From positions 287,973 to 351,972 of the forward strand of contig JAOUOP010000001.1 of assembly GCA_029880325.1 (NCBI GenBank): a stretch of DNA of 64,000 nucleotides, written 5' to 3'. The position numbers were made by a program, and so were the translations under genes. This stretch comes from Myxococcales bacterium (GTDB lineage Bacteria > Myxococcota_A > Polyangia > Polyangiales > JAFGIB01). This document shows positions 24,907-33,647 of this stretch, piece after piece (position 1 is the stretch's first letter; each line of letters opens with the position of its first letter). The notes below the pieces were generated by a model. The model was not told the DNA's origin and made no database searches. It saw only the letters and a list, made by a program, of their open reading frames with translations.

Positions 24907-26607
24907 TCAGACCCCAAGCCGCGCCCGCTCGCCATAGCTGGCCGGCCACTCGACCTCAAAAGCCGTTCCTCCACCGTCCGCCTCCTGGATCTCGAATGCC
25001 CCCTCGAGCTGCGATGCCAGAGCTTCGACCAACATGAGACCAAGTCCCCCGGGCCGAGCCACCAAGCCGCCGGGCGCCGGGCCGCGACCGCTATCGCGAA
25101 CGCATAACCGCAGGCTCGAACCGCTGCGCTCCAGCTCGATCCAGATGCCTCCCCCCTGCCCTTCGAAGGCGTGTTCGAGCGCGTTGGAAACCAGCTCGTT
25201 GACGATCAAACCGACGGGAATCGCCACATGCGCCCCGATGCGCAACTCGCGAGGTTCGACCCGCAGATCCACCGCGACCCCACGCTGTTCGGTATCGTGC
25301 GACCGGCACAGCTCGCCCACGATCGCACCCAGGTGGTCTCGCGCCGACACGTCAGACAGGTTGTCTCCGCGATACAGATGTTCGTGGAGCGCAGCCAAGG
25401 AGTGCACACGACTGGAGGCCCGAACCAACTGCCTGCGGGTCTCCTCGCTCTCGACGGTGTCCAACTGCATGCGCAATAGGCTCATCACCACCTGGAGGTT
25501 ATTCTTGACGCGATGATGAACCTCTTGCAGCAGCACCTCTTTCTCCCGCAGCGACTTCTCCAGGCGACGCTGCAAGGAAGCCTGCTTGCTGACATCCTGT
25601 ACCGTCACCGAGAGCAGGTCCCCGGGCGCCCCATCGCCGTCGACCTTCGCAATGCGCGAGTCCATCGTCTTGATGGATCCACCGGGCGTCACCACTTCGT
25701 AGCGAAGCTCGAAAGCATCATCGACATCCCCCGGCCGGTCTCGATACTCTCGGGGCAGCGACGCAGCTGCCTCGGCTGACACTGCCCCCTTCAGGGCTGC
25801 CTCGAGCCGATCGCGATCATGCGGTGCCACGATCGCCAAGAATTGGTCCACGTCGGAAATTCCCAGCGCGTCCGTACCAACCAGCACCGCGAGTTCCGGT
25901 GTCGCTCGAAATAGTCCCGAGGATTGCGAGTAGTCGAAACTGGCGATCAAGCCGATACGTTGAGCTTCGAGCAAGCGCCTGCGTTCGAGCACGATGGTTT
26001 CGGTCGCGGCCAGCCGTTCCTCTTCCCGCAGTCGTTCGAAGCGAAGTCTGCTGGCGATCAAGGCGGCGAATATCGCACCGACGGAAGCGTTGAAGGCAAC
26101 CGGAAACGCCAGCGCCTGCTGCCAGTGGGCAGGACCTAGCAGCGCGGCGATCCAGAGGCCCGCGATATGGCCCGCTGCCAAAGCCAATAGCATCCAGGGA
26201 CGGGCGGTGAGAGCCGGCAGAACCAATCCGATGGCCAGCATGTAGCCGGCATCGGAGAACGGGGGGGCGAACTCCCCCTCCGCCTCGATCACACAGGTCG
26301 CAAGTGTGACGACGGCATTGATGACGGACCAGGCAACGGACGCCGCGCAGCTCCAGCCCCGGCGGCTGGCGGCGTAGACGAGCAAATTGGCGAAGCCTCC
26401 GACCTGCACCGGCAACGGCAAGCTGCGACCGGCGACCACCGAGAGCAGCGCCACCGACGCCTGCAGCACGATCAGGGTTGCAAGCACACCCGAAACCAGA
26501 CGCGCCTGGGATCGGCGCTCGGAACTGCCGACGTCCACGAGGGGTTCGGTCACGGCAGCCAGCAAGCGGCGCCACCCTTCGGGCCGAAACGGCGGGCGCC
26601 CCGACAT
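24907..26607 (-). CDS. Membrane-bound HisKA_2 sensor histidine kinase with PAS domain
   Basis: The start is set at ATG 26607 because GGAG lies 7 bp upstream. The frame is open back to GTG 26832, but that part is low-complexity with a poor ribosome site. About 566 residues: six or so TM helices (a MASE-like sensor), a short coiled coil, a PAS domain, then HisKA_2 with phospho-acceptor VHHRVKNN and HATPase_c with NELVSNALEHA, DSGRG and GGLGLMLV. This class (LytS/EnvZ-unlike, H-x-R-x-K-N-N box) usually pairs with stand-alone regulators. No response regulator is near, so it is an orphan. It is coded leftward, ahead of the possible small secreted gene. Confidence 0.88.
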   Translation of the reverse strand: MSGRPPFRPEGWRRLLAAVTEPLVDVGSSERRSQARLVSGVLATLIVLQASVALLSVVAGRSLPLPVQVGGFANLLVYAASRRGWSCAASVAWSVINAVVTLATCVIEAEGEFAPPFSDAGYMLAIGLVLPALTARPWMLLALAAGHIAGLWIAALLGPAHWQQALAFPVAFNASVGAIFAALIASRLRFERLREEERLAATETIVLERRRLLEAQRIGLIASFDYSQSSGLFRATPELAVLVGTDALGISDVDQFLAIVAPHDRDRLEAALKGAVSAEAAASLPREYRDRPGDVDDAFELRYEVVTPGGSIKTMDSRIAKVDGDGAPGDLLSVTVQDVSKQASLQRRLEKSLREKEVLLQEVHHRVKNNLQVVMSLLRMQLDTVESEETRRQLVRASSRVHSLAALHEHLYRGDNLSDVSARDHLGAIVGELCRSHDTEQRGVAVDLRVEPRELRIGAHVAIPVGLIVNELVSNALEHAFEGQGGGIWIELERSGSSLRLCVRDSGRGPAPGGLVARPGGLGLMLVEALASQLEGAFEIQEADGGGTAFEVEWPASYGERARLGV

Positions 26608-26884
26608 TGCCGCTCCGAGCAGGACCTTGTCGGAGCCTTGACCACCGTGCGTCACCTCACCTGCAGACGTGTGCACGGCACAGTTGGGCACGCTGGGCCT
26701 GGGCTCTCCGGTGCCCTCATCCACCGTGCGTCGTTTGAGATCGACCGGGAATGACTCCGAACGCTCGGGCGTGAGCGCTGGCACCCGACCTGAAGGCACC
26801 GAGGGCCTCAGCGGACTTGGATCACGTGACACTGGAGTTCCGTCTCAAGCGTGAGCCCGCGGGACGCCCATCGAACGAAAGCGA

Positions 26885-27052
26885 CTAGATGTGCTCGGCG
26901 GGAGTGCTGAGCCGATGATCGGGGTCGATACGATGCCAGATGCAAGGACGGCCTCCGCCGGAATACTCGGTGTATTTCAAGGGGAGCGGACGCCGCAGCT
27001 GGCGCCGTAGCGGTCCCGAGAGCGGATCATGACTCCCGCCGAGCACATCTAG
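26885..27052 (-). repeat. Inverted-repeat element A, copy 2 (168 bp)
   Basis: This is the reverse-complement orientation of the element at 7748-7903. It has perfect 21-bp terminal inverted repeats (26885-26905 and 27032-27052). It differs from copy 1 at two arm positions, each changed on both sides so that pairing stays perfect, and carries a 12-bp insertion (CCAGCTGCGGCG on the minus strand). It lies in the 810-bp gap between the histidine kinase start and the transporter stop, 278 bp upstream of the kinase. Confidence 0.8.
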
Positions 27053-27264
27053 GGGCTACGTCGCCGGAGAGACGCGCGTGTTCGTTTGACACCACACTTC
27101 TGGCCCTGCCTGCGGGCACAGCTGCCCCGGTGCAGGTTTGGTTTCGTCGAGATCATCGATAAAGACGGACGAATGCACCATACCTTGAGCCGCCATCGAG
27201 TGGCCCGACACACGCTCCCACAAGTGCCGCCGGCAAGATGCCACGGGTCTTAGGGCCTTAGGGC

Positions 27265-27387
27265 TCGCGCCGGGCAGGGGATTTGTAGGGTTTGGCGGAC
27301 ATCGACGGCAGGGTGGGCCCCTTTCGAGACGGCCGACGAAGCCTACAAATCCCCTGAACAAGCGAGGGCCGCCGCTACCCCGACACC
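27265..27387 (+). repeat. Palindromic repeat B, copy 1 (123 bp)
   Basis: A 123-bp sequence repeated in the same orientation at 41309-41431 without length change. CAGGGGATTTGTAGG (27274-27288) and its reverse complement CCTACAAATCCCCTG form terminal arms, extended imperfectly inward. It lies just past the 3' end of the leftward transporter gene, near element A copy 2, at what looks like a landing spot for small elements. It contains no gene. Confidence 0.75.
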
Positions 27388-27417
27388 AGCGCCAAGGCAC
27401 GCCCCCAGCACCCACGG

Positions 27418-29214
27418 TCAAGCCAGGGCGGCCAAATGGCGCTGAACCAACTCTCGTTCGACGGGCTCGGACCGCAGGCGCATGGCCGGCCGCAGCCTGA
27501 GCGCGTGAAAGAACAGAGCCGTCAGCGACAGGCCGGCGACCACGATCGAAAGCGCCGGCAGCGGTCCCGGATCGCTGTCGAAGCCCGGAATTCGCGTCAC
27601 CGCGAAGAAGACTGCCGCCACGCATAGCCCACAGCTAAAGGCGCACCAGCCGACCACGCTCATCAGCGGCGCTCTGCCGCGCTCGGCGTAGGCGCGGAGT
27701 TCGCGCCGCGAAAAAACGTCCAGAAACCAGGCCGTATCCTCCGGCACCGCGCGCCGACCCGGTGGCGGCAGAATCGCGCCCGTGATCGGGTCGAGCGCAT
27801 CGCGGCCGGCGGCATGGGCCCCCACGCCCTCTCGGATCTTGCGATGGTTTTCCTCGCTCAGTGGGTAGAACCACATGATCGCAAAGCCGATGAGATTGAA
27901 GAAGGCGGGCACCAGGGCGAAGATGATGCGCAGCGTCAGCAGCACCTCGGGCGCCTGATCGGGCTCGTTGGGCACGTAGCCCACGCCCCCGAGCACGGCC
28001 AGGGGAATCGCCGCCCCGGGGATCATCGTGAACTTCGGAATGATGCCCCACAGGGCGCTGAACTGGGCCTCGCGCCGCTTGCCCGTATGCAGCTCGTCAT
28101 AGTCGATGACGTCGGCATGCATCGAGCCGCTGAGCACCAACCAGATCTGCGACTGCACGCCCACGTAGCACCACAAGAGCGCCACCATCACCTGGTCGCC
28201 CTCGCCAGCGAAGAAGACCAACGTCGAGCCGCTGACGCCGACAAAGCCGTTGATCAACCACACCCTTAGCTTGCCCCAGCGCTGGGCCAGGGCGATCCAC
28301 AGGGGCAGGGCGAGGAAGCCGGCCATCAGATAGGTCACGATCAGAATGCTGGTCCACTTCATGCGCTCGTTTTCGGGCACCTTGAGCACGTACTGCACGA
28401 AGAAGGGCACCAGCGTGGCGGGGATCGCCACGGGGATGGCGGTGACGACCTGGGAGATGAACATGATGCGAAAGGGCCGATTGCGCAGCGCCCGACGCAC
28501 ACCCGGCACAAAGGGCGTCTCGCCGCGCCCCATGAACTCGCGACGCTCGCGCAATCGCCGCAGCATCCACATGTTCATGACCACGTAGCCAGCCACGTAG
28601 ACCACGCCAAGAAGCGCCATCTGCCGGTGCTCGTCGCGCAGGCCGAAGCCATTGGAGAGCACCCCGGGCATGGCCGCGGCCACAACCGTGCCCGGCGCCA
28701 CGAAGAACGCCAACATGCCGTAGAGCCGCACGCGCTGGGTGGTGTCCAGCGTCAGCTCCGCGCCCAGCGCGTTGCGCGGTACGCTGGCCATGGTCTGAAA
28801 AATAAAGTGCCCCAGATAGGTGAGCGTGAACCACCACATCACCAGCTCCACGCTGGCGCCACGGGCCGGGGTCAGCATCAGATAGCAGGTCACCCCCCAG
28901 CCCAACACGCCGGCGAAGATCCACGGCTTGCGCCGCCCCCAACGTGAACGCGTGTGATCGCTGATGTGTCCCATCATCGGATCGGTGATGGCATCCAGGG
29001 CGCGCCCGGCCGCCACCGTGATGGCGTAGAGCCCTGCCGGCAGCAGCATCACGTCGATGTAAAACTTGCCCAGGTAGACCGCCACCATCAGCCCCATGCA
29101 GGCGCCGAAAAAGCCCTGGGCGCTGAACGCAAAGCGCTGCCCGAGCGACAGCACCTCGGAGCGGGTCGGGGCAGTGACCGGGGCCTCGGGGACGGGGGAT
29201 ACTGCGGTGCCCAT
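27418..29214 (-). CDS. GPH-family (MelB-like) sugar/cation symporter
   Basis: 598 residues with 12 predicted helices plus an extra C-terminal pair. The family signature is ALDAITDPMMGHISDHTRSR followed by WGRRKPWI, which matches the D-x-x-x-D-P-x-x-G-x-x-x-D-x-T-x-x-x-G-R-x-R-P motif of MelB/XylP-type glycoside-pentoside-hexuronide transporters. The expected length is about 450-480; the surplus is a C-terminal extension with a loop (about 470-520) and two more hydrophobic segments (VVGWCAFSCGLCVAAVFFAV and a second one). The substrate is unknown and there is no sugar-catabolic gene alongside. The extra C-terminal domain is a departure from MelB. Confidence 0.85.
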   Translation of the reverse strand: MGTAVSPVPEAPVTAPTRSEVLSLGQRFAFSAQGFFGACMGLMVAVYLGKFYIDVMLLPAGLYAITVAAGRALDAITDPMMGHISDHTRSRWGRRKPWIFAGVLGWGVTCYLMLTPARGASVELVMWWFTLTYLGHFIFQTMASVPRNALGAELTLDTTQRVRLYGMLAFFVAPGTVVAAAMPGVLSNGFGLRDEHRQMALLGVVYVAGYVVMNMWMLRRLRERREFMGRGETPFVPGVRRALRNRPFRIMFISQVVTAIPVAIPATLVPFFVQYVLKVPENERMKWTSILIVTYLMAGFLALPLWIALAQRWGKLRVWLINGFVGVSGSTLVFFAGEGDQVMVALLWCYVGVQSQIWLVLSGSMHADVIDYDELHTGKRREAQFSALWGIIPKFTMIPGAAIPLAVLGGVGYVPNEPDQAPEVLLTLRIIFALVPAFFNLIGFAIMWFYPLSEENHRKIREGVGAHAAGRDALDPITGAILPPPGRRAVPEDTAWFLDVFSRRELRAYAERGRAPLMSVVGWCAFSCGLCVAAVFFAVTRIPGFDSDPGPLPALSIVVAGLSLTALFFHALRLRPAMRLRSEPVERELVQRHLAALA

Positions 29215-29323
29215 GACCTCGCACGGTAGCAGAGGCGGGCCAGCTGCAGCTTCGCAATTGTGTGCGCCGCCAGGCCGGGGTCGTTATGCTCCGACGCCCA
29301 AAGTCGCCCCCCACGCCCGCGCC

Positions 29324-30481
29324 ATGCCTCGAACGAAAAGCCCCACCCCCCCCATCCCCACGGCCATCACCGCCAGCGTCGAGCCCCTGCCCGAGTACGG
29401 CGCGCGCATCAGCCGGGAGTTTCAGCGCCTGCTCGACGACGGCGCCATCCTGCGCTGCGCTGGCTCCGCCAAGAACGCCCCAGCCGGGCTCTTATCCCGT
29501 GGTTACAGCCCCAAGCACCGCATCGACCTCTTTGGGAAACGCTTCTACCTGAGCAACCTGCGCCAAAATCCCCTGCTGCGCTTCTTCGTGGCCTACGTAC
29601 TCGAACCCGGGCCCGGCAACCGACCGCCCCTGATTCACGCGCGCATCTTCTACAAAGACATCTCCCTGATCTGGCGCTCGGCCTCACACCTGATTGTCAG
29701 CGACCACGAGCTGTGGATCGGCAAGGGCGCGCTGACCTCTTTTCTCGACGGTCACTGGGAGCGCTACCACACCCGCGAGTCCACCACCGACCTGCCCCTG
29801 GAGATGCAGTCGGCCCTCGAAGAATGCTCGCGCCGCGTCTCGCGCATCCGCCAGGACGAGGCGGTGCTGGCCCAGGTGTTGCACAACGCCCCCAGCCACC
29901 GCATCGCCCCCTACCGCGACTTCCTCGCCCCCCGCGAGCGCGCCGCCGAAAATCCGAAGAACCTGATCCACCGGGGCCGCTCGGTGGCCCGCTTCCAGCG
30001 CGCCGACGACCCCACCTCCCTGCACTTCGCAGCCGGCTTCGAGCCGGACTTCAGCGGCGGTCTACTCGAGGAGAGTCGCTCCTTCAGCGGCTCCTACGGT
30101 GGAGAGCTACGGCGCTTTCGCATCCTGTCGCGAAACCGCAAGGTCCAATACCTCTTCTTCGCCGGACCGCGCCACGTCTGGATCATCCCGCCCCAGGCGC
30201 TCACCACCGAACTATCGAGCTACGGCGTGCGCACCGTCGACGTCGTCATCGACGACGACATGTGCATTCCCGGCTACGAGTACCACTTCCTCCAATACGA
30301 AGACGAGCCCGACAGCCTGCACAGCCAGATCCCACAGGGCTATGCCGGCGAGCCCAACCCCAGCGATCCAGACCGGGCCGATGCCTCGGCCTGGATCGAG
30401 AAGATGCCGGTGGTTCGGGACTTCCGCCGCGAGCTGCTCAAAAACCGCCGCAATCGACGCCGACCATCTCGCCGTCCATGA
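29324..30481 (+). CDS. Conserved-looking protein of unknown function
   Basis: 385 residues from ATG 29324; the frame is open to 29096, but that part overlaps the transporter gene's start. There is no signal peptide or TM helix, so it is cytosolic. The protein is mixed alpha/beta and rich in Arg, aromatic and acidic residues. Notable segments are KHRIDLFGKRFYLSN, LIHARIFYKDISLIWRSAS, ELWIGKG and VDVVIDDDMCIPGYEYHFLQ. The last is acidic and could bind metal. The C-terminus is strongly basic (RRNRRRPSRRP). I do not recognise a family. Its 3' end overlaps the convergent PHM-like lipoprotein gene by 44 bp. Confidence 0.65.
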   Translation: MPRTKSPTPPIPTAITASVEPLPEYGARISREFQRLLDDGAILRCAGSAKNAPAGLLSRGYSPKHRIDLFGKRFYLSNLRQNPLLRFFVAYVLEPGPGNRPPLIHARIFYKDISLIWRSASHLIVSDHELWIGKGALTSFLDGHWERYHTRESTTDLPLEMQSALEECSRRVSRIRQDEAVLAQVLHNAPSHRIAPYRDFLAPRERAAENPKNLIHRGRSVARFQRADDPTSLHFAAGFEPDFSGGLLEESRSFSGSYGGELRRFRILSRNRKVQYLFFAGPRHVWIIPPQALTTELSSYGVRTVDVVIDDDMCIPGYEYHFLQYEDEPDSLHSQIPQGYAGEPNPSDPDRADASAWIEKMPVVRDFRRELLKNRRNRRRPSRRP

Positions 30482-31676
30482 TGCACATCTCACCGAGGAA
30501 GGTTTCGTTGGTGAAGCGCAGGACCGAGTCGGTCTGGTTGATCACGTGGCACTCCCACTCGAGGCTGTCGCCGTCCTTCAAATCCAGGATGCCGCTCCAG
30601 CCGCCCTCGATGCCCGCATCGTAGTCGGGTACGGGGTTTTCGATCAGCGAGGTGTACTCGAGCAGGAGCGGCTCTTCCCAGTGGTAGCCATCGTAGAAGA
30701 GGTCGCGCTGCCCGTCGCGCACGCGCCAGGCGCTGAAGCGCACGGTGTTGGCGTGGCGATGGCCGTAGAACCAGAGCATGCGCCCCTCCCCGCTGATATC
30801 GCAGGAGAACGTCCCGAGGGTGGTGTCTTCGCCCGGCTGGATCGCGAAGGTCGTGCTGCCGGTCTTGAAGAGCTGCGTCGCCGGCTCGGTGACCTTCTCG
30901 GGGTCGCGATACCAGAAGTTGATCCAGACCTCGCGCAGGATCGGCTGCTCGGTCACGTTGATGACGTGGAGGCTGACGTTGAGGTCGCTCTTGGCGTCGA
31001 GCGGGATGCCAACGCCCTCGTTCTCGGGCGCGATGATGCCGCCGGCCGGGCTGTCCTGGGAGAGGTTGGCGGTGCCGATACGACGGCCGCCGCCGAAGCC
31101 CGCGCCGTTGTCGACGCTGGCGATCATGTGGTGGGCGCCGGGGCGCATGCGGTACTGCCGGTAGTAGAAGAAGATGTCGGTATCGTTGCCGGAAACCGCA
31201 GCGAAGTCCGAAGTGTCTTCTTCACCCGGCGCCAGGATGTAGGCGGCATCGGGGTTGTCGTAGTCGTCGGGGCCGATGTGCACTTGAAAGCCCTCGCCCG
31301 GGGGCGGCGGCAGGATGCAGTATTCGTCGCCCGGAAAGCCGGTGTTCAACCCGCACTCGTCGAGGGCCAGCGCATGCTCACCGCCGGCCTCACCAGCAGC
31401 CCCGTTCACCGGGTCAGCAGCCGTGTCGCCCCCGGCCGGCTGGATCTCAGCCGGTAGTATCGACGGGTCGCTGGAGCCGCTGGAGCCGGCCTGTGCCAGA
31501 GCCCCGGTGTCGCCCGTGTCACCGGTGTTGCCGGTAGCGTCGGTAGCGGCGCCTGTTTCGGCCTGTGAGTCCAGCCCCGGCGTCGAGCCCTTGTCGTCCT
31601 CACCGCAGCCCCCACAAAGGAGCGCGACGGCCAGGCACGCCGCCAGCGGCGGCAGCACTTCACTGCGAGTTCCCAT
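30438..31676 (-). CDS. Lipoprotein with PHM-like copper-dependent monooxygenase fold
   Basis: 412 residues from ATG 31676. The lipobox LLCGGC puts Cys24 at the mature end, followed by a Gly/Thr/Asp-rich linker to about 105. The globular part carries the copper-ligand order of peptidylglycine alpha-hydroxylating/dopamine beta-monooxygenases: H182-H183 (PGAHHMI), H237 (SLHVIN), H306-x-H308 (YGHRHAN) and Met397 (FLGEMC). In that family HH plus one His bind CuH and HxH plus Met bind CuM. The predicted activity is ascorbate-dependent hydroxylation of an extracellular substrate, but only the metal ligands are visible. It may be a structural or copper-storage relative. Confidence 0.7.
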   Translation of the reverse strand: MGTRSEVLPPLAACLAVALLCGGCGEDDKGSTPGLDSQAETGAATDATGNTGDTGDTGALAQAGSSGSSDPSILPAEIQPAGGDTAADPVNGAAGEAGGEHALALDECGLNTGFPGDEYCILPPPPGEGFQVHIGPDDYDNPDAAYILAPGEEDTSDFAAVSGNDTDIFFYYRQYRMRPGAHHMIASVDNGAGFGGGRRIGTANLSQDSPAGGIIAPENEGVGIPLDAKSDLNVSLHVINVTEQPILREVWINFWYRDPEKVTEPATQLFKTGSTTFAIQPGEDTTLGTFSCDISGEGRMLWFYGHRHANTVRFSAWRVRDGQRDLFYDGYHWEEPLLLEYTSLIENPVPDYDAGIEGGWSGILDLKDGDSLEWECHVINQTDSVLRFTNETFLGEMCIMDGEMVGVDCGGF

Positions 31677-31794
31677 GGCACCTCCAGCGCCCCCGAACAC
31701 GGCAAGCGCGCTCACTCCATAGCAGCCCGCCCACGTACCGACAACCCAGCGCCAATCGGGGATCACGCTGGGTATCCCCGGTTGGGGTAGCCCA

Positions 31795-33384
31795 CTATGG
31801 AGGATTCTTCGCCACCAAGCCGGGCTCGTTGGAAAGCACCGGCAGCTTGCGCGCCGCGCCCGTCGCCGCGGTGGCACGGGCAGTCCGCGGCGAGGTCCGG
31901 GGCACCCCGCCGCGCAGCCGCGACAACGGCGCCAGGAGTCGACCGGGCTCGATGCGCAGGGCATCACGCGTGAGCATGGTGGCGAAGTACTGGAATAGAT
32001 CCTTGCGCCGCGGATGGGCGCCCAGGATGCGCCCGATGCGCCGCGGGTCGAGGTAGAAGCGCAGATAGGCACTGCGCCGCATGCGGTAGAAGCGGCGATC
32101 GGGCACCTGGCTGAGGTTCTTCTGGGGCCGGAAGAACATGCCGCTGCCGGTCAGGGCGGTGGCTTCGCGCCCCAGGGTGTCGACCACCTGGCCGAAGATC
32201 TCGGTCCCGCCGAAGGGCGTGACCACGAAAAAATAGGCCGCGTGCAGCTTGGAGCCGAGGGCGAAGTCGATGGTCTGCTGCAGCTCCGCCTCGGACTCAC
32301 CCGGAAAGCCCACCATGAAGAAACCCGAAGTGAAGACACGACGCGCGGTAAAGGCCTCGATCACGGGCAGTGCCTTGTCGAAGCGCAGGTGCTTGCGGAT
32401 CTGCTTTTGAATGCGCGGTGTGGCCGACTCGATGGCGATGGCCACGTATTGGCAGCCCGCGCGCGCCATGCGGTCGGCTTGCTCCACAGTCATGCGGTCG
32501 GCGCGGATGCCGTTGGGGCACGTGAAGCCAATGCCGCCGCGCTCGATCAAGCCGTCGCAGATGGTCATCATGCGCTCGGCGTCGAAGTTGAAGATGTCGT
32601 CGGTGATGTCGAAGTCGTGCACGTCGTAGCGGGCGCGCAGGGCGTCGATCATCGCGAGCACGTATTTCGGACTGTGAGCACGGAAGCGCTTGCCCTGGAT
32701 GTCGTGGCAATAGGTGCAGCGGTAGGGGCAGCCGCGGCTGGTGGTCAGCGCCATGTAGCGGCGCTGGCCGGCCAATGACATGCCGCGACGGCGGGCGTAG
32801 GCGTCGATGTCGGTGAGATCCCAGGCCGGCAGCGGCAGGGAATCGAGATCTTCGATATTGGCGCGCGGCTCGGTGCGCTCGATGGAGCCGTCGGCGCTGC
32901 GGTAGCAGAGGCCGGCGACGCCGCGCCACTCGGCACCGGCGGCCACGCGCTCCAGGATTTCGCACAGGGTTGTCTCACCCTCGCCGATCACCGCCGCATC
33001 GATGGCCGGGTCGGCAGCGGTCGCCTCCGGCTCGGCACTCGGATGGGCGCCGCCGGCCAAGATGATGGCGTCGGGCCGGGCCGCGCGCACCACGCTCGCG
33101 AAGTGGTGCATCGAGCGGTGCTCGGCGGTCAGTGAACTCAGGCCCACGACCTGGGCGGGAAAGCCGGCCAGGGCCTCGCGAATCGCCCCGTCGGGGTCGG
33201 CCTCCAGGTAGCTGTCGATGGCGCGCACCTGCCAGCCGCACGCGCGGGCGACCGCCCCCAGCAACATGGTGCCCTGGGCCGGCGCCGAAGCTTCGCCCTG
33301 GTGGTCGTCAATGCGCGCCTTGATCAGGAGCAATCGCGGCGCGTCGGGAGCGCAAATTTCGGCCTCACCCAACAGCATCTTCAC
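31795..33384 (-). CDS. B12-binding-domain radical SAM protein
   Basis: 529 residues. The N-terminal cobalamin-binding-like Rossmann domain includes VVGLSSLTAEHRSMHHF and AIILAGGAHPSAEPE. The radical SAM core has CPYRCTYC (C-x3-C-x2-C binding 4Fe-4S) at about 215-225 and continues with DITDDIFNFD and AIESATPRIQKQIRK. There is a C-terminal helical domain and a disordered tail. Class B enzymes of this shape methylate or rearrange unreactive carbons in lipids, hopanoids and pigments. The substrate cannot be told from sequence. The gene is divergent from the bactofilin cluster and has no obvious partner. Confidence 0.88.
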   Translation of the reverse strand: MKMLLGEAEICAPDAPRLLLIKARIDDHQGEASAPAQGTMLLGAVARACGWQVRAIDSYLEADPDGAIREALAGFPAQVVGLSSLTAEHRSMHHFASVVRAARPDAIILAGGAHPSAEPEATAADPAIDAAVIGEGETTLCEILERVAAGAEWRGVAGLCYRSADGSIERTEPRANIEDLDSLPLPAWDLTDIDAYARRRGMSLAGQRRYMALTTSRGCPYRCTYCHDIQGKRFRAHSPKYVLAMIDALRARYDVHDFDITDDIFNFDAERMMTICDGLIERGGIGFTCPNGIRADRMTVEQADRMARAGCQYVAIAIESATPRIQKQIRKHLRFDKALPVIEAFTARRVFTSGFFMVGFPGESEAELQQTIDFALGSKLHAAYFFVVTPFGGTEIFGQVVDTLGREATALTGSGMFFRPQKNLSQVPDRRFYRMRRSAYLRFYLDPRRIGRILGAHPRRKDLFQYFATMLTRDALRIEPGRLLAPLSRLRGGVPRTSPRTARATAATGAARKLPVLSNEPGLVAKNPP

Positions 33385-33534
33385 TGAAGGCTAGCAGCCA
33401 CCGGCGTGTATGCCCAGCACCCACCCGCGGATGGGTTCGCACGTTTCCCCGAAAAAATCGGGGGCGCGTGCCACTCCAGCTCAAGTCCACGCCGGAAGCC
33501 ACCGTTAATCCCACGGAGCCGCCAAAGCATCTGA

Positions 33535-33568
33535 ATTGTCGATTGTGTGCACACGACAACCCGACAAT
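33535..33568. promoter_or_regulatory. Nested palindromes upstream of the bactofilin promoter
   Basis: ATTGTCG (33535-33541) and CGACAAT (33562-33568) form outer arms around a perfect inner palindrome GTGTGCACAC (33545-33554). They end 4 bp before the -35 box of the bactofilin promoter, so a dimeric regulator binding here could control transcription. No regulator gene is adjacent. Confidence 0.45.
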
Positions 33569-33571
33569 GCT

Positions 33572-33600
33572 TTGGTATCATTCCCCTACAGCTGTATAAT
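33572..33600 (+). promoter_or_regulatory. Sigma-70-type promoter of the bactofilin cluster
   Basis: TTGGTA (33572-33577), a 17-bp spacer and a perfect TATAAT (33595-33600) give a strong housekeeping promoter about 48 bp before the bactofilin ATG. A GGAGG ribosome site precedes the ATG at 33648. Confidence 0.75.
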
Positions 33601-33647
33601 TCCTATGTCGCGGTACATGTGGCCGTTGACTTCGTGGAGGCGCCACC

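Noticed and set aside
26607..26832. 75-codon upstream extension of the histidine kinase frame.
   Set aside because: It is low-complexity, lacks a good ribosome site, and ATG 26607 has a better one. It is still possible.
27083..27096. A 13-14 bp match (GGTGTCAAACGAA) between the 27.1-kb gap and position 63.9 kb.
   Set aside because: Matches of this length are expected by chance in a 64-kb window and there is no extended similarity.
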